Source: Candidatus Hodarchaeota archaeon (lineage in GTDB: Archaea; Asgardarchaeota; Heimdallarchaeia; Hodarchaeales; Hodarchaeaceae). From it: DNA of 10,551 nt. Both the position numbers and the translations under genes were made by a program. The stretch is taken from contig JAEOTU010000164.1 in NCBI GenBank assembly GCA_016839665.1, forward strand, positions 1-10,551, given 5' to 3'. The notes under the pieces are model-generated. The model saw only the letters and a list, made by a program, of their open reading frames with translations, did no database searches and was not told the DNA's origin. How positions within the stretch are numbered: the first letter of the stretch is position 1; the number at the start of each line of letters is the position of its first letter. Below are positions 1 through 7,379 of this stretch, piece by piece.

Positions 1-1036
1 TCCAAACTCCAAATCCAAAATTATGGGTAGCATTATTCTCAAGAACTTTGTTGTCATCAGAATAATAAAGCGAAATTCCCCCAAATGAATTGCTGTATGC
101 TGTGTTGTGTGACACAGTATTGTTATCTGAATAACCCAGGAAAATTCCGCTTAAATCACCGTTGTAAACGATATTCTTATACAAAGTGTTCTCATCTGAA
201 TAATCAAGCCAAATTTGAGCCCCAATAGTATTATTATAAGCTAAATTATTTTCGATGAGATTGGTAGAGGATGAATTAAGGACAATTCCTTCTTCTTTGT
301 TATGTGTGACATTGTTATTCATAATAACGTTGTCATCGGAAAATTCGATCGACATTCCTCGTCCAATATTATGACTGGCGTTGTTATTGTCAAGTGTATT
401 GTTGTCGGAATAATACAGCGTTACACCAGCATATGTATTGTTGAAAGCCGTATTGTGTGACACAGTGTTGTTTTTGGAGTAGAAAACGAATATTCCACTT
501 AGATCACCATTGAAGACATTATTACCAACGAGAGTGTTATTCATAGAGGAATCCAAGAGGCCAATTTGAGCCCTATTAGCATTATCATGTACATTATTAT
601 TTTCAATAAGATTGTAAGAGGAGGAGTTAAGGATTATTCCGCCTTCATTATTACTGGTGACATTATTATTCTCGATAATGGTATTATTCGAGAGGGAAAC
701 GTCTATTCCAGTTTCATTGTTATTGGTGACATTATTATTCCAGAGACTGTTATTATTCGCGCGGCGAACCCAAATTCCGTGTCTAGTATTATGACTGGCG
801 TTGTTATTGACTACCGTATTGTTGTCGCCTAAAACTAGGGCAATTCCGTTCGTATTGTTGAATGCTGTATTATGTGACACAGTGTTATTGTCTGCTAATA
901 TTCCGAGCATTATTCCAAAGCCAGTACCATTGAACACCTTATTATCAATGATAGTATTATTCCTCGACCAAAAGAGACCAATCTGAGCACGATTATTAAG
1001 GGTATCAAAAACTGTATTATTAGCTATAAGACTATT
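1..1036 (-). repeat. Higher-order super-repeat of beta-helix coils
   Basis: Within the beta-helix gene, a group of coils recurs as a larger unit beginning NTVSHNTA. Unit starts lie at 886, 469 and 121 (minus strand). The 886-470 unit is 417 nt, or six coils. The 469-122 unit is 348 nt, or five coils. The 121-1 unit is cut by the window edge. The coils at about 1036-887 match the last two coils of a unit (RAQIGL and VFNG motifs), so another partial unit lies there. The difference of 69 nt is exactly one 23-residue coil. The element TGTGACACAGT recurs at 108-118, 456-466 and 873-883. DNA identity in matching coils exceeds what the protein needs, which points to recent tandem duplication. Confidence 0.85.
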
Positions 1037-3640
1037 ATTCGAAGAATCTATTCTCATTCCAATTTCACTATTGTTATAGATAGTATTATTGAAAATAAAG
1101 TTGTTATTGGAGATATTAGCGAAAATGCCATTATCAGTATTATTAAATACAGTGTTGTTTTCTACAACTGAGTGGTTTACCCCCTCCCAGAGGGCTATTC
1201 CCTTATCATAGGAACTATGGGCAGTATTATTCACCACTATAGCACCTGATACAAAATAGAGGGAGATATCTGCAGACATTGCGTCAGGATCTCCGTATGC
1301 ACTATAAGCATTTTTGTACACTGTATTATTAATAATTTCAACATCATTCGATGACTCCCAAACGAAAATCCCACTGCCATTATGGTCATAGATGGTATTA
1401 TTGATCAGCTTATTGGTATGAGAAGAGTCCCGAAGTACAATACCATTTATAGTATCATTATAGATTGTATTATCTGCAATAACACTAAAAGAACTACGTC
1501 TCATTAGAATTCCTCGTTCAGAGTTGTTATAAATGATATTTCGGTCTACAAAACTAAAACGAGAAAACTCCATTCGTATTCCTATCCATCCGTTTGTATA
1601 AATAGTGTTGTTGGTTATTATTGTATAACCGCTTGATTCAACACGAATACCATCTTCTTTATTTTCATAAACAGTGTTATCTACAACCGTATTATTTCTG
1701 GATTCAGTAGTGATACGAATTCCTGCATAATTACTTTTGTAAATTGTATTCTCTCTAAGAACATTGAAGCCAGAGGACTCAAGAACTATACTATTATTGA
1801 TATTATCATGCGCTGTGTTGTTTATGATGTCACATTGGTAAGCTCTATATAGGAAAATTCCTCCCCATCCCTTACTCGAATTTATTGTATTATTAATCAC
1901 TGAGCAATTATAAGAGACACTGACTTGTATACTGCTTTCATTGTTATTCACTACAGTATTGTTAAAGACTGTATTGTTGATTGATTTGAAGACTTCAATC
2001 CCATTCACCGCGTTGTTAGAAACCCAATTGTTACTAATTGTGTTATTTGTTGTCCTTGGAATGATCTTCCTCCAATTTACTGATTGGCTAGAGATCTCGG
2101 CTTCATATAACGTATGATTTAACAAATTTTTGATAAAAGGTATTGTTGTATAGGGACGGTTGGTGTGCATACTCATTTTACCGAACATCTGTTTGTACTC
2201 AGAATAAATTGCTTCTCCAGAAACGAGGATAGTTGACGATTCATTCACCGTTTCCATCGCCATTAGGGTATAAGACTCGCTGGAACCGATAGGGTAAGAT
2301 TCCCAAGGGCCTCCATTGTCGTTATCTTGGTCTAGAACTTGGGAAGCAGCTGAACTGTTGATCAACCAAGTTGTGTTTTCCGTCTCCAACCCGCCTACAC
2401 CCCATGCGTAAGGATAGAGGGAGTTAGGAGCAACAGGTGCTGGACCATGAAATTGAAATTGCTGCTTTTCTGCAGAAAATAATGCATTCAAATTAGTATT
2501 GGTCTCATTAGCGATCACACGATATGAAGCACCATCATTTTCAACAGGATCATCAATGGCATCGTCCTGAATAATAATTTTTGAACTTAAATTGCCTAAT
2601 AAATGATTAACAGTATCTGGATTCCAAAAACCACCATAATCTGAGTCACCCGCTACCCAAATAGTGTGATTGCCCGAAAACCACCAATTTTTGATATTCT
2701 GTTGGTGCCCTGGGTCAATATAAGTTGGTGCGTTAACGATTAACATATTTGTTAGTTGCAGGGTATTTGGTTCAAGATTTCCAGTGATCATCCAGTTAAA
2801 TCCCCATTCGTCCAGCTTATAGACAAAATCCCCTACCCCTGGATGAGGAGTTCCATCACCATTATATATCATAACTGTAGGTTGTGATGCATTCCAATCC
2901 TGGCGGAAAATTCCATAATCCTCTAATCGGATCCCACCTTCAAGGTTACCAAACACCTTGTTATTGTCAATTGTATTATTTCTATTATCATGCTCTACGC
3001 GGATCCCGTTCCACGTATTTCCATAGGCAGTGTTATTTTCAATCATATTATTGTGACTGGAAATAATTAACCGTATTCCATCCCACCCATTATTATAAAC
3101 AATGTTCTGAGAAATAAGATTATTTGATGAATTAAAGAGTTCTATTCCTGCTTCGGCGCAGTTAAAAACTGTGTTATTTTTTATGATATTTTGTTTTGAA
3201 TTATCAACAACTATTCCATGTGTATAAATATTCATGACAGTATTATTTTTTACAATAGCATTTGTTACATTATCCAAATTAATTCCTCTAGCTGCACTAT
3301 TCAGCCCGTTTAGAGAGTTATTCGCAATGCTAAGGTACTTAGTCGTATGAGCGATTGAGATCAATGGAGAACTGGACGTCGTGATATTCCAGTATTCAAT
3401 TCGATAAGGATCATCTACAGCACCTGTTCCATTCATATTTGGGAAGGCAAGTAAATCTGCATCGGAGTTAATGGTTATTGGAGTGGTTCGATCGACATAT
3501 AAAGTGGGACGGTGTATATTTAACGGATATTTGACTCGACTAGGGTTGTTGAAAGTCAACTGTTCTCCTATTAAAGTATTGATTCCCATTAACAGAGTTA
3601 ATAAAACTATCATTGTAGAAAAGTACTTTTTCTTCATCAT
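1..3640 (-). CDS. Secreted right-handed beta-helix (NosD-like) repeat protein, C-terminus beyond window
   Basis: The frame is open from an ATG at 3640 to the left edge, giving at least 1213 codons with no stop seen. Residues 1-25 look like a Sec signal peptide: a basic MMKKK start, a hydrophobic stretch, then GEQ. From about residue 85 to 245 and from about 540 to the edge, the protein is made of coils of about 23 residues resembling NNTIYNN...GI.L..SSN. This is the pattern of parallel beta-helix surface proteins (NosD/PbH1 type). Residues about 246-535 are not repetitive. They contain MIYNGDG, IWVAGDSDYGG and NDGASYRVIAN, and resemble the glutamine-amidotransferase-like (DUF4350/GIFT-like) domains of some secreted proteins; that assignment is from memory. 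N-X-S/T sequons are extremely dense. The protein is probably exported and displayed at the surface or released. No enzymatic role can be assigned, since such solenoids range from adhesins to polysaccharide lyases. A second ATG follows directly (3637). No strong ribosome site precedes either. Confidence 0.93.
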   Translation of the reverse strand, partial: MMKKKYFSTMIVLLTLLMGINTLIGEQLTFNNPSRVKYPLNIHRPTLYVDRTTPITINSDADLLAFPNMNGTGAVDDPYRIEYWNITTSSSPLISIAHTTKYLSIANNSLNGLNSAARGINLDNVTNAIVKNNTVMNIYTHGIVVDNSKQNIIKNNTVFNCAEAGIELFNSSNNLISQNIVYNNGWDGIRLIISSHNNMIENNTAYGNTWNGIRVEHDNRNNTIDNNKVFGNLEGGIRLEDYGIFRQDWNASQPTVMIYNGDGTPHPGVGDFVYKLDEWGFNWMITGNLEPNTLQLTNMLIVNAPTYIDPGHQQNIKNWWFSGNHTIWVAGDSDYGGFWNPDTVNHLLGNLSSKIIIQDDAIDDPVENDGASYRVIANETNTNLNALFSAEKQQFQFHGPAPVAPNSLYPYAWGVGGLETENTTWLINSSAASQVLDQDNDNGGPWESYPIGSSESYTLMAMETVNESSTILVSGEAIYSEYKQMFGKMSMHTNRPYTTIPFIKNLLNHTLYEAEISSQSVNWRKIIPRTTNNTISNNWVSNNAVNGIEVFKSINNTVFNNTVVNNNESSIQVSVSYNCSVINNTINSSKGWGGIFLYRAYQCDIINNTAHDNINNSIVLESSGFNVLRENTIYKSNYAGIRITTESRNNTVVDNTVYENKEDGIRVESSGYTIITNNTIYTNGWIGIRMEFSRFSFVDRNIIYNNSERGILMRRSSFSVIADNTIYNDTINGIVLRDSSHTNKLINNTIYDHNGSGIFVWESSNDVEIINNTVYKNAYSAYGDPDAMSADISLYFVSGAIVVNNTAHSSYDKGIALWEGVNHSVVENNTVFNNTDNGIFANISNNNFIFNNTIYNNSEIGMRIDSSNNSLIANNTVFDTLNNRAQIGLFWSRNNTIIDNKVFNGTGFGIMLGILADNNTVSHNTAFNNTNGIALVLGDNNTVVNNNASHNTRHGIWVRRANNNSLWNNNVTNNNETGIDVSLSNNTIIENNNVTSNNEGGIILNSSSYNLIENNNVHDNANRAQIGLLDSSMNNTLVGNNVFNGDLSGIFVFYSKNNTVSHNTAFNNTYAGVTLYYSDNNTLDNNNASHNIGRGMSIEFSDDNVIMNNNVTHNKEEGIVLNSSSTNLIENNLAYNNTIGAQIWLDYSDENTLYKNIVYNGDLSGIFLGYSDNNTVSHNTAYSNSFGGISLYYSDDNKVLENNATHNFGFGVW

Positions 3641-3752
3641 AATCACGTTTTCTCATTTTTCTGATTGCTTGACTAAAAGATTTTGAGTAAGAGGTGAGAA
3701 AAATCTTGGGTATTGCTAAGTTAATTAATGTACTTGTGAGATTTTAAAAATG

Positions 3753-3760
3753 TTTTTAAA
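3753..3760 (-). promoter_or_regulatory. Possible TATA box of the beta-helix gene, in the 153-bp gap 3641-3793
   Basis: The gap between the Nudix stop and the beta-helix start holds no gene. On the minus strand it contains TTTAAAAA here, followed by a second T/A-rich run (3742-3750). Either could be a TATA element, giving a leader of roughly 80-90 nt. The same T-runs could instead end the Nudix transcript. The sequence is too AT-rich to choose confidently. Confidence 0.25.
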
Positions 3761-3793
3761 TTATTTTGGTCTACTCTCTTGTTAGAATAAGAC

Positions 3794-4423
3794 TCAGTCA
3801 AAGTTATATCCAGTTTCTTTTACAAATTCAAGCCATTGCCGCTGTGGGGCAACTATTTCAGGTAAATTCGTCAATGGTGACCAGAATAATCTAAATACAT
3901 TATGATCTGCTAACTGTTCCCATTCTTTCGGTACTTCTTCTATTATTTCTAGATGGAAAAAGTGTCTTCTCACTTCATTAGTTAGAGCATATGATGGAAC
4001 CCAACCTGTTATTTGATACGTTACATACCGAGGATTTGGATATCTGTCATGTTCTCTATACGTGATTTGTGTGTATTCATCTTTTCGACGTTTAGCAATA
4101 ACAGTGGTTCCCCTTCTGAGTTCAGCCCAATCGAAGCTGGTAGAATCTGGACGTGAATAGACCTTTGATTTTTTCAATATGAGAAATTGATTATTTGACG
4201 TCCTACTTTCCTTATAGCCAATATAATTCTTTATTGTGATTTCTTTTAATCCTGTTTCTTCTGTAACCTCTCTCATCGGTGCTTCCTTAATGTTCTCCCC
4301 ATTCTCAACGGTTCCTGCAGGAATCTGGATCCCTGCGTTCGGATGGTTGAATAAAAGAAGCTCCAAGTTTTGATTTATCCTTCGTGTAATGAAAGCAGTA
4401 ATTTTTTCCACAGGTTGAGTCAT
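3794..4423 (-). CDS. Nudix hydrolase with an SH3b-like insertion
   Basis: This 209-residue soluble protein is expected to hydrolyse a nucleoside-diphosphate-linked substrate. The complete Nudix box lies at residues 37-59: G37, five residues, E43, seven residues, then REVTEETGL. The metal-binding glutamates E52, E55 and E56 are all present. The rest of the fold appears to resume near residue 150, where RRHFFHLE, LFWSPL and a final QRQWLEF segment look like the late strands and C-terminal helix. Between them, at roughly residues 98-148, is a segment with LRRGTTV, ITYREHD and TGWVPSYAL. It reads like a bacterial SH3 (SH3b) barrel and is unusual inside a Nudix fold. The substrate is unknown. The ATG at 4423 is preceded by AGAGG at 4431-4435 with a 7-nt spacer, which supports this start. 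It lies 146 bp downstream of the ABC-linked methyltransferase on the same strand, so it may be cotranscribed or have its own promoter. Confidence 0.92.
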   Translation of the reverse strand: MTQPVEKITAFITRRINQNLELLLFNHPNAGIQIPAGTVENGENIKEAPMREVTEETGLKEITIKNYIGYKESRTSNNQFLILKKSKVYSRPDSTSFDWAELRRGTTVIAKRRKDEYTQITYREHDRYPNPRYVTYQITGWVPSYALTNEVRRHFFHLEIIEEVPKEWEQLADHNVFRLFWSPLTNLPEIVAPQRQWLEFVKETGYNFD

Positions 4424-4430
4424 CTTTTTT

Positions 4431-4435
4431 CCTCT
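4431..4435 (-). promoter_or_regulatory. Shine-Dalgarno site of the Nudix gene
   Basis: AGAGG on the minus strand lies 7 nt before the ATG at 4423. This is good spacing and supports that start. Confidence 0.6.
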
Positions 4436-4491
4436 TAGTATAAAATCAGTTACATATTAATCTATTGAACGAAAGACAGAAACTACTTTCT

Positions 4492-4499
4492 ATAATATA
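4492..4499 (-). promoter_or_regulatory. Possible TATA box of the Nudix gene
   Basis: TTATATTA on the minus strand lies about 70 nt before the Nudix ATG. It would place the transcript start near 4470 with a leader of about 47 nt. It lies in the 146-bp gap 4424-4569, which otherwise holds no gene. The region is AT-rich, so chance matches are likely. Confidence 0.3.
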
Positions 4500-4502
4500 A
4501 TT

Positions 4503-4508
4503 AAAAAA
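4503..4508 (-). terminator. Possible oligo-T terminator of the ABC-methyltransferase operon
   Basis: A run of six T on the minus strand follows the methyltransferase stop by about 60 nt. Archaeal RNA polymerase often stops at oligo-T without a hairpin. No hairpin is evident. It overlaps the region proposed as the Nudix promoter. Confidence 0.25.
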
Positions 4509-4569
4509 TCTTAGATCTTGGTAATGACAAGCTCATTCTCTCGATATTTGGTTAGACAGCAGAACTAAT

Positions 4570-5334
4570 TCATTTACGTGCTGTGAAGAGACCAAATCCA
4601 CATATATTCTCATAATGAGTAACATTAAATTTGTACTTCTTGAGAAGACTTCGCCAATAACCACGAGTATTAAAAACAAAACAAAAAATCCCAGCAAAAG
4701 CAATTGTTTGCCAAGAAAAGCGGTTCCATTCGCTTAGATACAGAACTCCATCATTTTTCAAAACGCGAGATATTTCTTCCATTGCTTGTTCCTGATTCTT
4801 TTCACCATGGATTTCGTGTAAAACAGAGGATATGTTTACAATGTCGAATTTATTGTCCTCAAAAGGTATATCTGTTGCTGAACCATATTGAAATGTAGTT
4901 TTACCCTCAATTCTCTCTATTCTCGCATTCTTTCTTACTGTATCAAGTGCGTTGCCTGAAATAGCCTTTTTCTCATAAATATCTATACCATATAAATACC
5001 CTCCATCCGTTAATTCCTTACCTATGGCTACTGCTGTTCGACCAGTTCCGCATCCTACATCTAATATTTGTGGTTTTTCAATTTGAAGTAGAATTGGCAT
5101 CCTTGGGGTAATTGATACTTTCTTAACCAAAATTATGTTTAATAAACTCATACCTATTGCTGGCCACAGAAATATTAGTATAAGAGCAATTCCAATAGTT
5201 ACTAATGCTAGATTTAATGGGAAATCAAATAGGAAGTTAGAAAGTGTAAGAACTATTCCTATTAAACCAAATAGAAAGAACCATAGGATAAACCCGCTCG
5301 CATACCATCCATATTTGGGTTTTTCTTTAGTCAT
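4570..5334 (-). CDS. Membrane-anchored class I SAM-dependent methyltransferase
   Basis: The protein has 254 residues from the ATG at 5334. Two hydrophobic segments at about residues 10-33 and 38-61 should anchor the N-terminus in the membrane. The catalytic domain follows. Motif I, ILDVGCGTGRT (90-100), binds S-adenosylmethionine. An acidic loop, YGIDIY (115-120), follows. DIPFEDNKFDIV (155-166) then leads into SSVLHEIH (169-176), and the RVLKNDGVLYLSEW strand (190-203) completes the Rossmann-like fold. A third hydrophobic stretch sits at about 210-222. This is a Methyltransf_11/25-type protein; the substrate cannot be read from the sequence. The upstream GTG at 5379 would overlap the permease gene by 31 nt and lacks a ribosome site. 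The ATG at 5334 has AGAGG 3 nt before it, rather close, and starts 14 nt after the permease stop, so I prefer it. It is the third gene of the ABC operon, suggesting it acts on the exported compound or a membrane lipid. Confidence 0.9.
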   Translation of the reverse strand: MTKEKPKYGWYASGFILWFFLFGLIGIVLTLSNFLFDFPLNLALVTIGIALILIFLWPAIGMSLLNIILVKKVSITPRMPILLQIEKPQILDVGCGTGRTAVAIGKELTDGGYLYGIDIYEKKAISGNALDTVRKNARIERIEGKTTFQYGSATDIPFEDNKFDIVNISSVLHEIHGEKNQEQAMEEISRVLKNDGVLYLSEWNRFSWQTIAFAGIFCFVFNTRGYWRSLLKKYKFNVTHYENICGFGLFTARK

Positions 5335-5348
5335 ATTCCTCTCGCCAT

Positions 5349-6377
5349 CTATTCTTGCATTCCTTGGGTTAAACGCCACATCAAGGCAATTCCAATAATT
5401 GTGAAGACTATAGCATAAACTGATAAGACTACTAATGGGAAGATAACATCATTTAATGCTCCTTGTTTTAGTAGTAATGATCGGCAAGCTTCGTTGAGAT
5501 GTGTTAAGGGATTTAATATACTAAAATCCTGAATCAATGGATCCATCATGTACAGCGAGAAGAATGTTCCAGAGAAGAACATCATTGGGAACATAATAAC
5601 GGCATTAACTTCCCCAACGACTTGTGAATTTGGAACAAGAGCTGAAACCATTACACCCAAACTAACGAAAGCTAATTGGGAAATTAAAATCAAAATAATT
5701 GTAGTAAGGGGGTCGGGAATATCTGTACCAAGAACTAGAATTAGAATTGCTGTAAGTACTGAACCAGCACCCATTGTAATGACATAAGCAAATATTTTTT
5801 CTAATATAAAACGCGTTGGAGAAGTTGGTGACGTAATAACGTGTTCCAAAGTTCCTTGTTCACGCTCAATTAGAATTGTCTCTGATGTTCCAAAGAGTCC
5901 CCCCATGAAGATTGCTAGTGCCAAGACTCCTGGAGCAAAGTAAGCAAAGGTGCTTCTTCCTCCAAATTTTTCGAAAAATTCAATTTCGAGGGGAAACTGA
6001 AAGAATACAGATCGAATTGTGGCCTCTAGCGAATATCTTGACTGTTGCTTAATTGATTGTTCACTAGCGTCAAGTTGAACGAGGAAGTGTAAAACACCAC
6101 TAGTATTCTCTCCTGTTATTGCTACCCGTACATTCCCTCGTCGAAAAGCTTCCTCTAAATCAGAAGGATGCACTATCACAAACTGTTCTTCGTCTAATGC
6201 GTCCTCTAGAGCGTTCATAAGTGTTGGTTCTCCTTGTAAAGCAATAGGAATATTGTGAACATCAGGAGAAATCGCTAAACCGACTGTAAACACCATTACT
6301 GCTGGGAAGATGATAATCAAGATCCACCCTAAATTCCGTTTAAACTTTATTAATTCCGTTGTAATCGTATTAACCAT
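5349..6377 (-). CDS. ABC-2 type transporter permease
   Basis: The 342-residue integral membrane subunit is expected to pair with the ATPase encoded just upstream. About six membrane segments are visible: 17-36, 144-166, 195-217, 223-246, 257-277 and 311-334. A soluble loop of about 105 residues (37-143) sits between the first and second, the usual plan of ABC2_membrane_3/YhhJ-type exporters. The cytoplasmic coupling segment EREQGTLEHVITSPTSP (171-187) is highly characteristic of this family. The later NPLTHLNEACRSLLL region (289-303) also fits. The ATG follows the ATPase stop codon directly (TAAATG, no gap), so translation is probably coupled. Substrates of the family include drugs, lipids and polyketides; none is indicated here. 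Confidence 0.94.
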   Translation of the reverse strand: MVNTITTELIKFKRNLGWILIIIFPAVMVFTVGLAISPDVHNIPIALQGEPTLMNALEDALDEEQFVIVHPSDLEEAFRRGNVRVAITGENTSGVLHFLVQLDASEQSIKQQSRYSLEATIRSVFFQFPLEIEFFEKFGGRSTFAYFAPGVLALAIFMGGLFGTSETILIEREQGTLEHVITSPTSPTRFILEKIFAYVITMGAGSVLTAILILVLGTDIPDPLTTIILILISQLAFVSLGVMVSALVPNSQVVGEVNAVIMFPMMFFSGTFFSLYMMDPLIQDFSILNPLTHLNEACRSLLLKQGALNDVIFPLVVLSVYAIVFTIIGIALMWRLTQGMQE

Positions 6378-7310
6378 TTAACTCACTTCTGTTTTTGAAT
6401 TATTCGTTAACTTCAAAAAGGCGTCTTCAAGACTGGGTCGAGTCATTGAGATCTCTTCAATCTTGATCTCTTGATCCCAAAGTCGAGGTAAAACATCTTT
6501 GATTGAGAAATCATGGTTCATAGGTAAAATAATAGAATTATTAACCATATTTGCGGGAAATCCTTCTTTTTTCAAAATATTGATCGCTTTTTGGGGTTGG
6601 TCACAGGTAATCTGAAGTCTTCGTTCTAGAGTAACCTTATCTTTCAAATCCTTTGGTGTTGCGTTAGCAATTATTTTTCCTTGATCGATGATTGCTACTT
6701 TATTTGCAAGATGGTCTGCTTCTTCCAGATAGTGTGTTGTCAGCAAAAGTGCAATATTTTGTTCTTGAGCAAAATTCTTAATATATTTCCATACTCTCCT
6801 ACGTGATTCAGGACTTAGGCCAAGGGTAGGCTCGTCTAAGAAAAGTATTTTAGGGTTCGAAACAAGAGCACGAGCTATTTGCAGCCTGCGTTTCATCCCT
6901 CCACTATAGGTTTTAACTAGCCTTCTTCGATCATCAAACAGTTCAACTAATTCTAATAGGTCTTTAATTCGTACTTTTTGTTGATGTCGAGGGATTTTAT
7001 AAAGAGAAGCATGATATTTAAGATTTTCTTCTCCTGTGAGATCAGCATAAAGAGTTATTTCCTGACTACAAACACCAATTAAGTGTTTTATCTTTGAGTT
7101 ATCTTTACCTAAACGATAGCCATCAATGATCACAGTTCCACCTGTTGGTCGCAATGTTGTGGATAGGATCCTGATAGTAGTGGTTTTTCCAGCTCCATTT
7201 GGGCCTAATAATCCAAAAATCTCCCCAGTTTCAACATCTAAATCTATCCCCCGAACTGCTTGAACTTTCCCGAATGTTTTGGTGAGATTTCGTGCACTTA
7301 CTAACGTCAT
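6378..7310 (-). CDS. ABC transporter ATP-binding protein (DrrA-like)
   Basis: This is the 310-residue cytoplasmic ATPase that powers the ABC-2 exporter. All nucleotide-binding motifs are intact: Walker A GPNGAGKT (36-43), Q-loop glutamine Q83, signature YSGGMKRR (135-142), Walker B ILFLDEP (155-161) and switch histidine H193. The C-terminal extension of about 85 residues ends in MTRPSLEDAFLKLT (289-302), a tail typical of DrrA/multidrug ATPases. An in-frame GTG five codons upstream (7325) is possible. However, the ATG at 7310 has GAGGT 8 nt before it and the family's usual N-terminus begins there, so I use the ATG. It is the first gene of the operon, under a TATA box flanked by the putative TrmB operator. 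Confidence 0.96.
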   Translation of the reverse strand: MTLVSARNLTKTFGKVQAVRGIDLDVETGEIFGLLGPNGAGKTTTIRILSTTLRPTGGTVIIDGYRLGKDNSKIKHLIGVCSQEITLYADLTGEENLKYHASLYKIPRHQQKVRIKDLLELVELFDDRRRLVKTYSGGMKRRLQIARALVSNPKILFLDEPTLGLSPESRRRVWKYIKNFAQEQNIALLLTTHYLEEADHLANKVAIIDQGKIIANATPKDLKDKVTLERRLQITCDQPQKAINILKKEGFPANMVNNSIILPMNHDFSIKDVLPRLWDQEIKIEEISMTRPSLEDAFLKLTNNSKTEVS

Positions 7311-7318
7311 ACTTTTTG

Positions 7319-7323
7319 ACCTC
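7319..7323 (-). promoter_or_regulatory. Shine-Dalgarno site of the ABC ATPase gene
   Basis: GAGGT on the minus strand, 8 nt before the ATG at 7310, is a strong match to the archaeal 16S 3' end. It decides the start in favour of the ATG over the GTG at 7325, which lies within the same motif. Confidence 0.7.
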
Positions 7324-7341
7324 ACATTTTTGAACTACATG

Positions 7342-7374
7342 TTGTCATAAACTCGACAATATATAAAGTTGTCG
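7342..7374. promoter_or_regulatory. Putative TrmB-family operator, three TTGTC/GACAA half-sites
   Basis: TTGTC (7342-7346), CGACAA (7354-7359) and TTGTCG (7369-7374) form two overlapping inverted repeats that share the middle half-site. The inner dyad CGACAA-N9-TTGTCG is perfect over six bases per arm, and its spacer is the TATA box of the ABC operon. A bound regulator would be expected to exclude TBP. It lies just before the regulator's own start, so autoregulation is also plausible. Binding by the adjacent TrmB-like protein is inferred from position only. Confidence 0.6.
7360..7367 (-). promoter_or_regulatory. TATA box of the ABC operon
   Basis: Read on the minus strand this is TTTATATA, a near-ideal archaeal TATA element. 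It predicts a transcript start around 7335-7340 and a leader of about 28 nt containing the GAGGT site. On the plus strand the same bases read TATATAAA. There the predicted start would fall inside the regulator gene, so the minus-strand use is much more likely. Confidence 0.65.
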
Positions 7375-7379
7375 AAACC

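Noticed and set aside
566..986. Open plus-strand frames across the repeats (566-832 and 801-986)
   Set aside because: They are antisense to the beta-helix coils and owe their openness to the repetitive AT-rich codons. The minus-strand frame is continuous and has clear family features.
1..2060. CRISPR-like regular repeats
   Set aside because: The periodicity of about 69 nt is codon-phased and degenerate. It encodes beta-helix coils rather than identical repeats with unique spacers.
2884..3686. Plus-strand frames at 2884-3066 and 3471-3686
   Set aside because: Both lie antisense to the N-terminal third of the beta-helix gene and show no recognisable domain or ribosome site.
4704..5787. Plus-strand frames at 4704-4898, 5135-5398 and 5548-5787
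   Set aside because: They overlap well-supported methyltransferase and permease genes on the other strand and look like shadows of them.
7360..7367. TATATAAA as the regulator's own plus-strand promoter
   Set aside because: The start it predicts, near 7387-7390, would fall downstream of the regulator's ATG. The minus-strand reading fits the ABC operon with an ideal leader.
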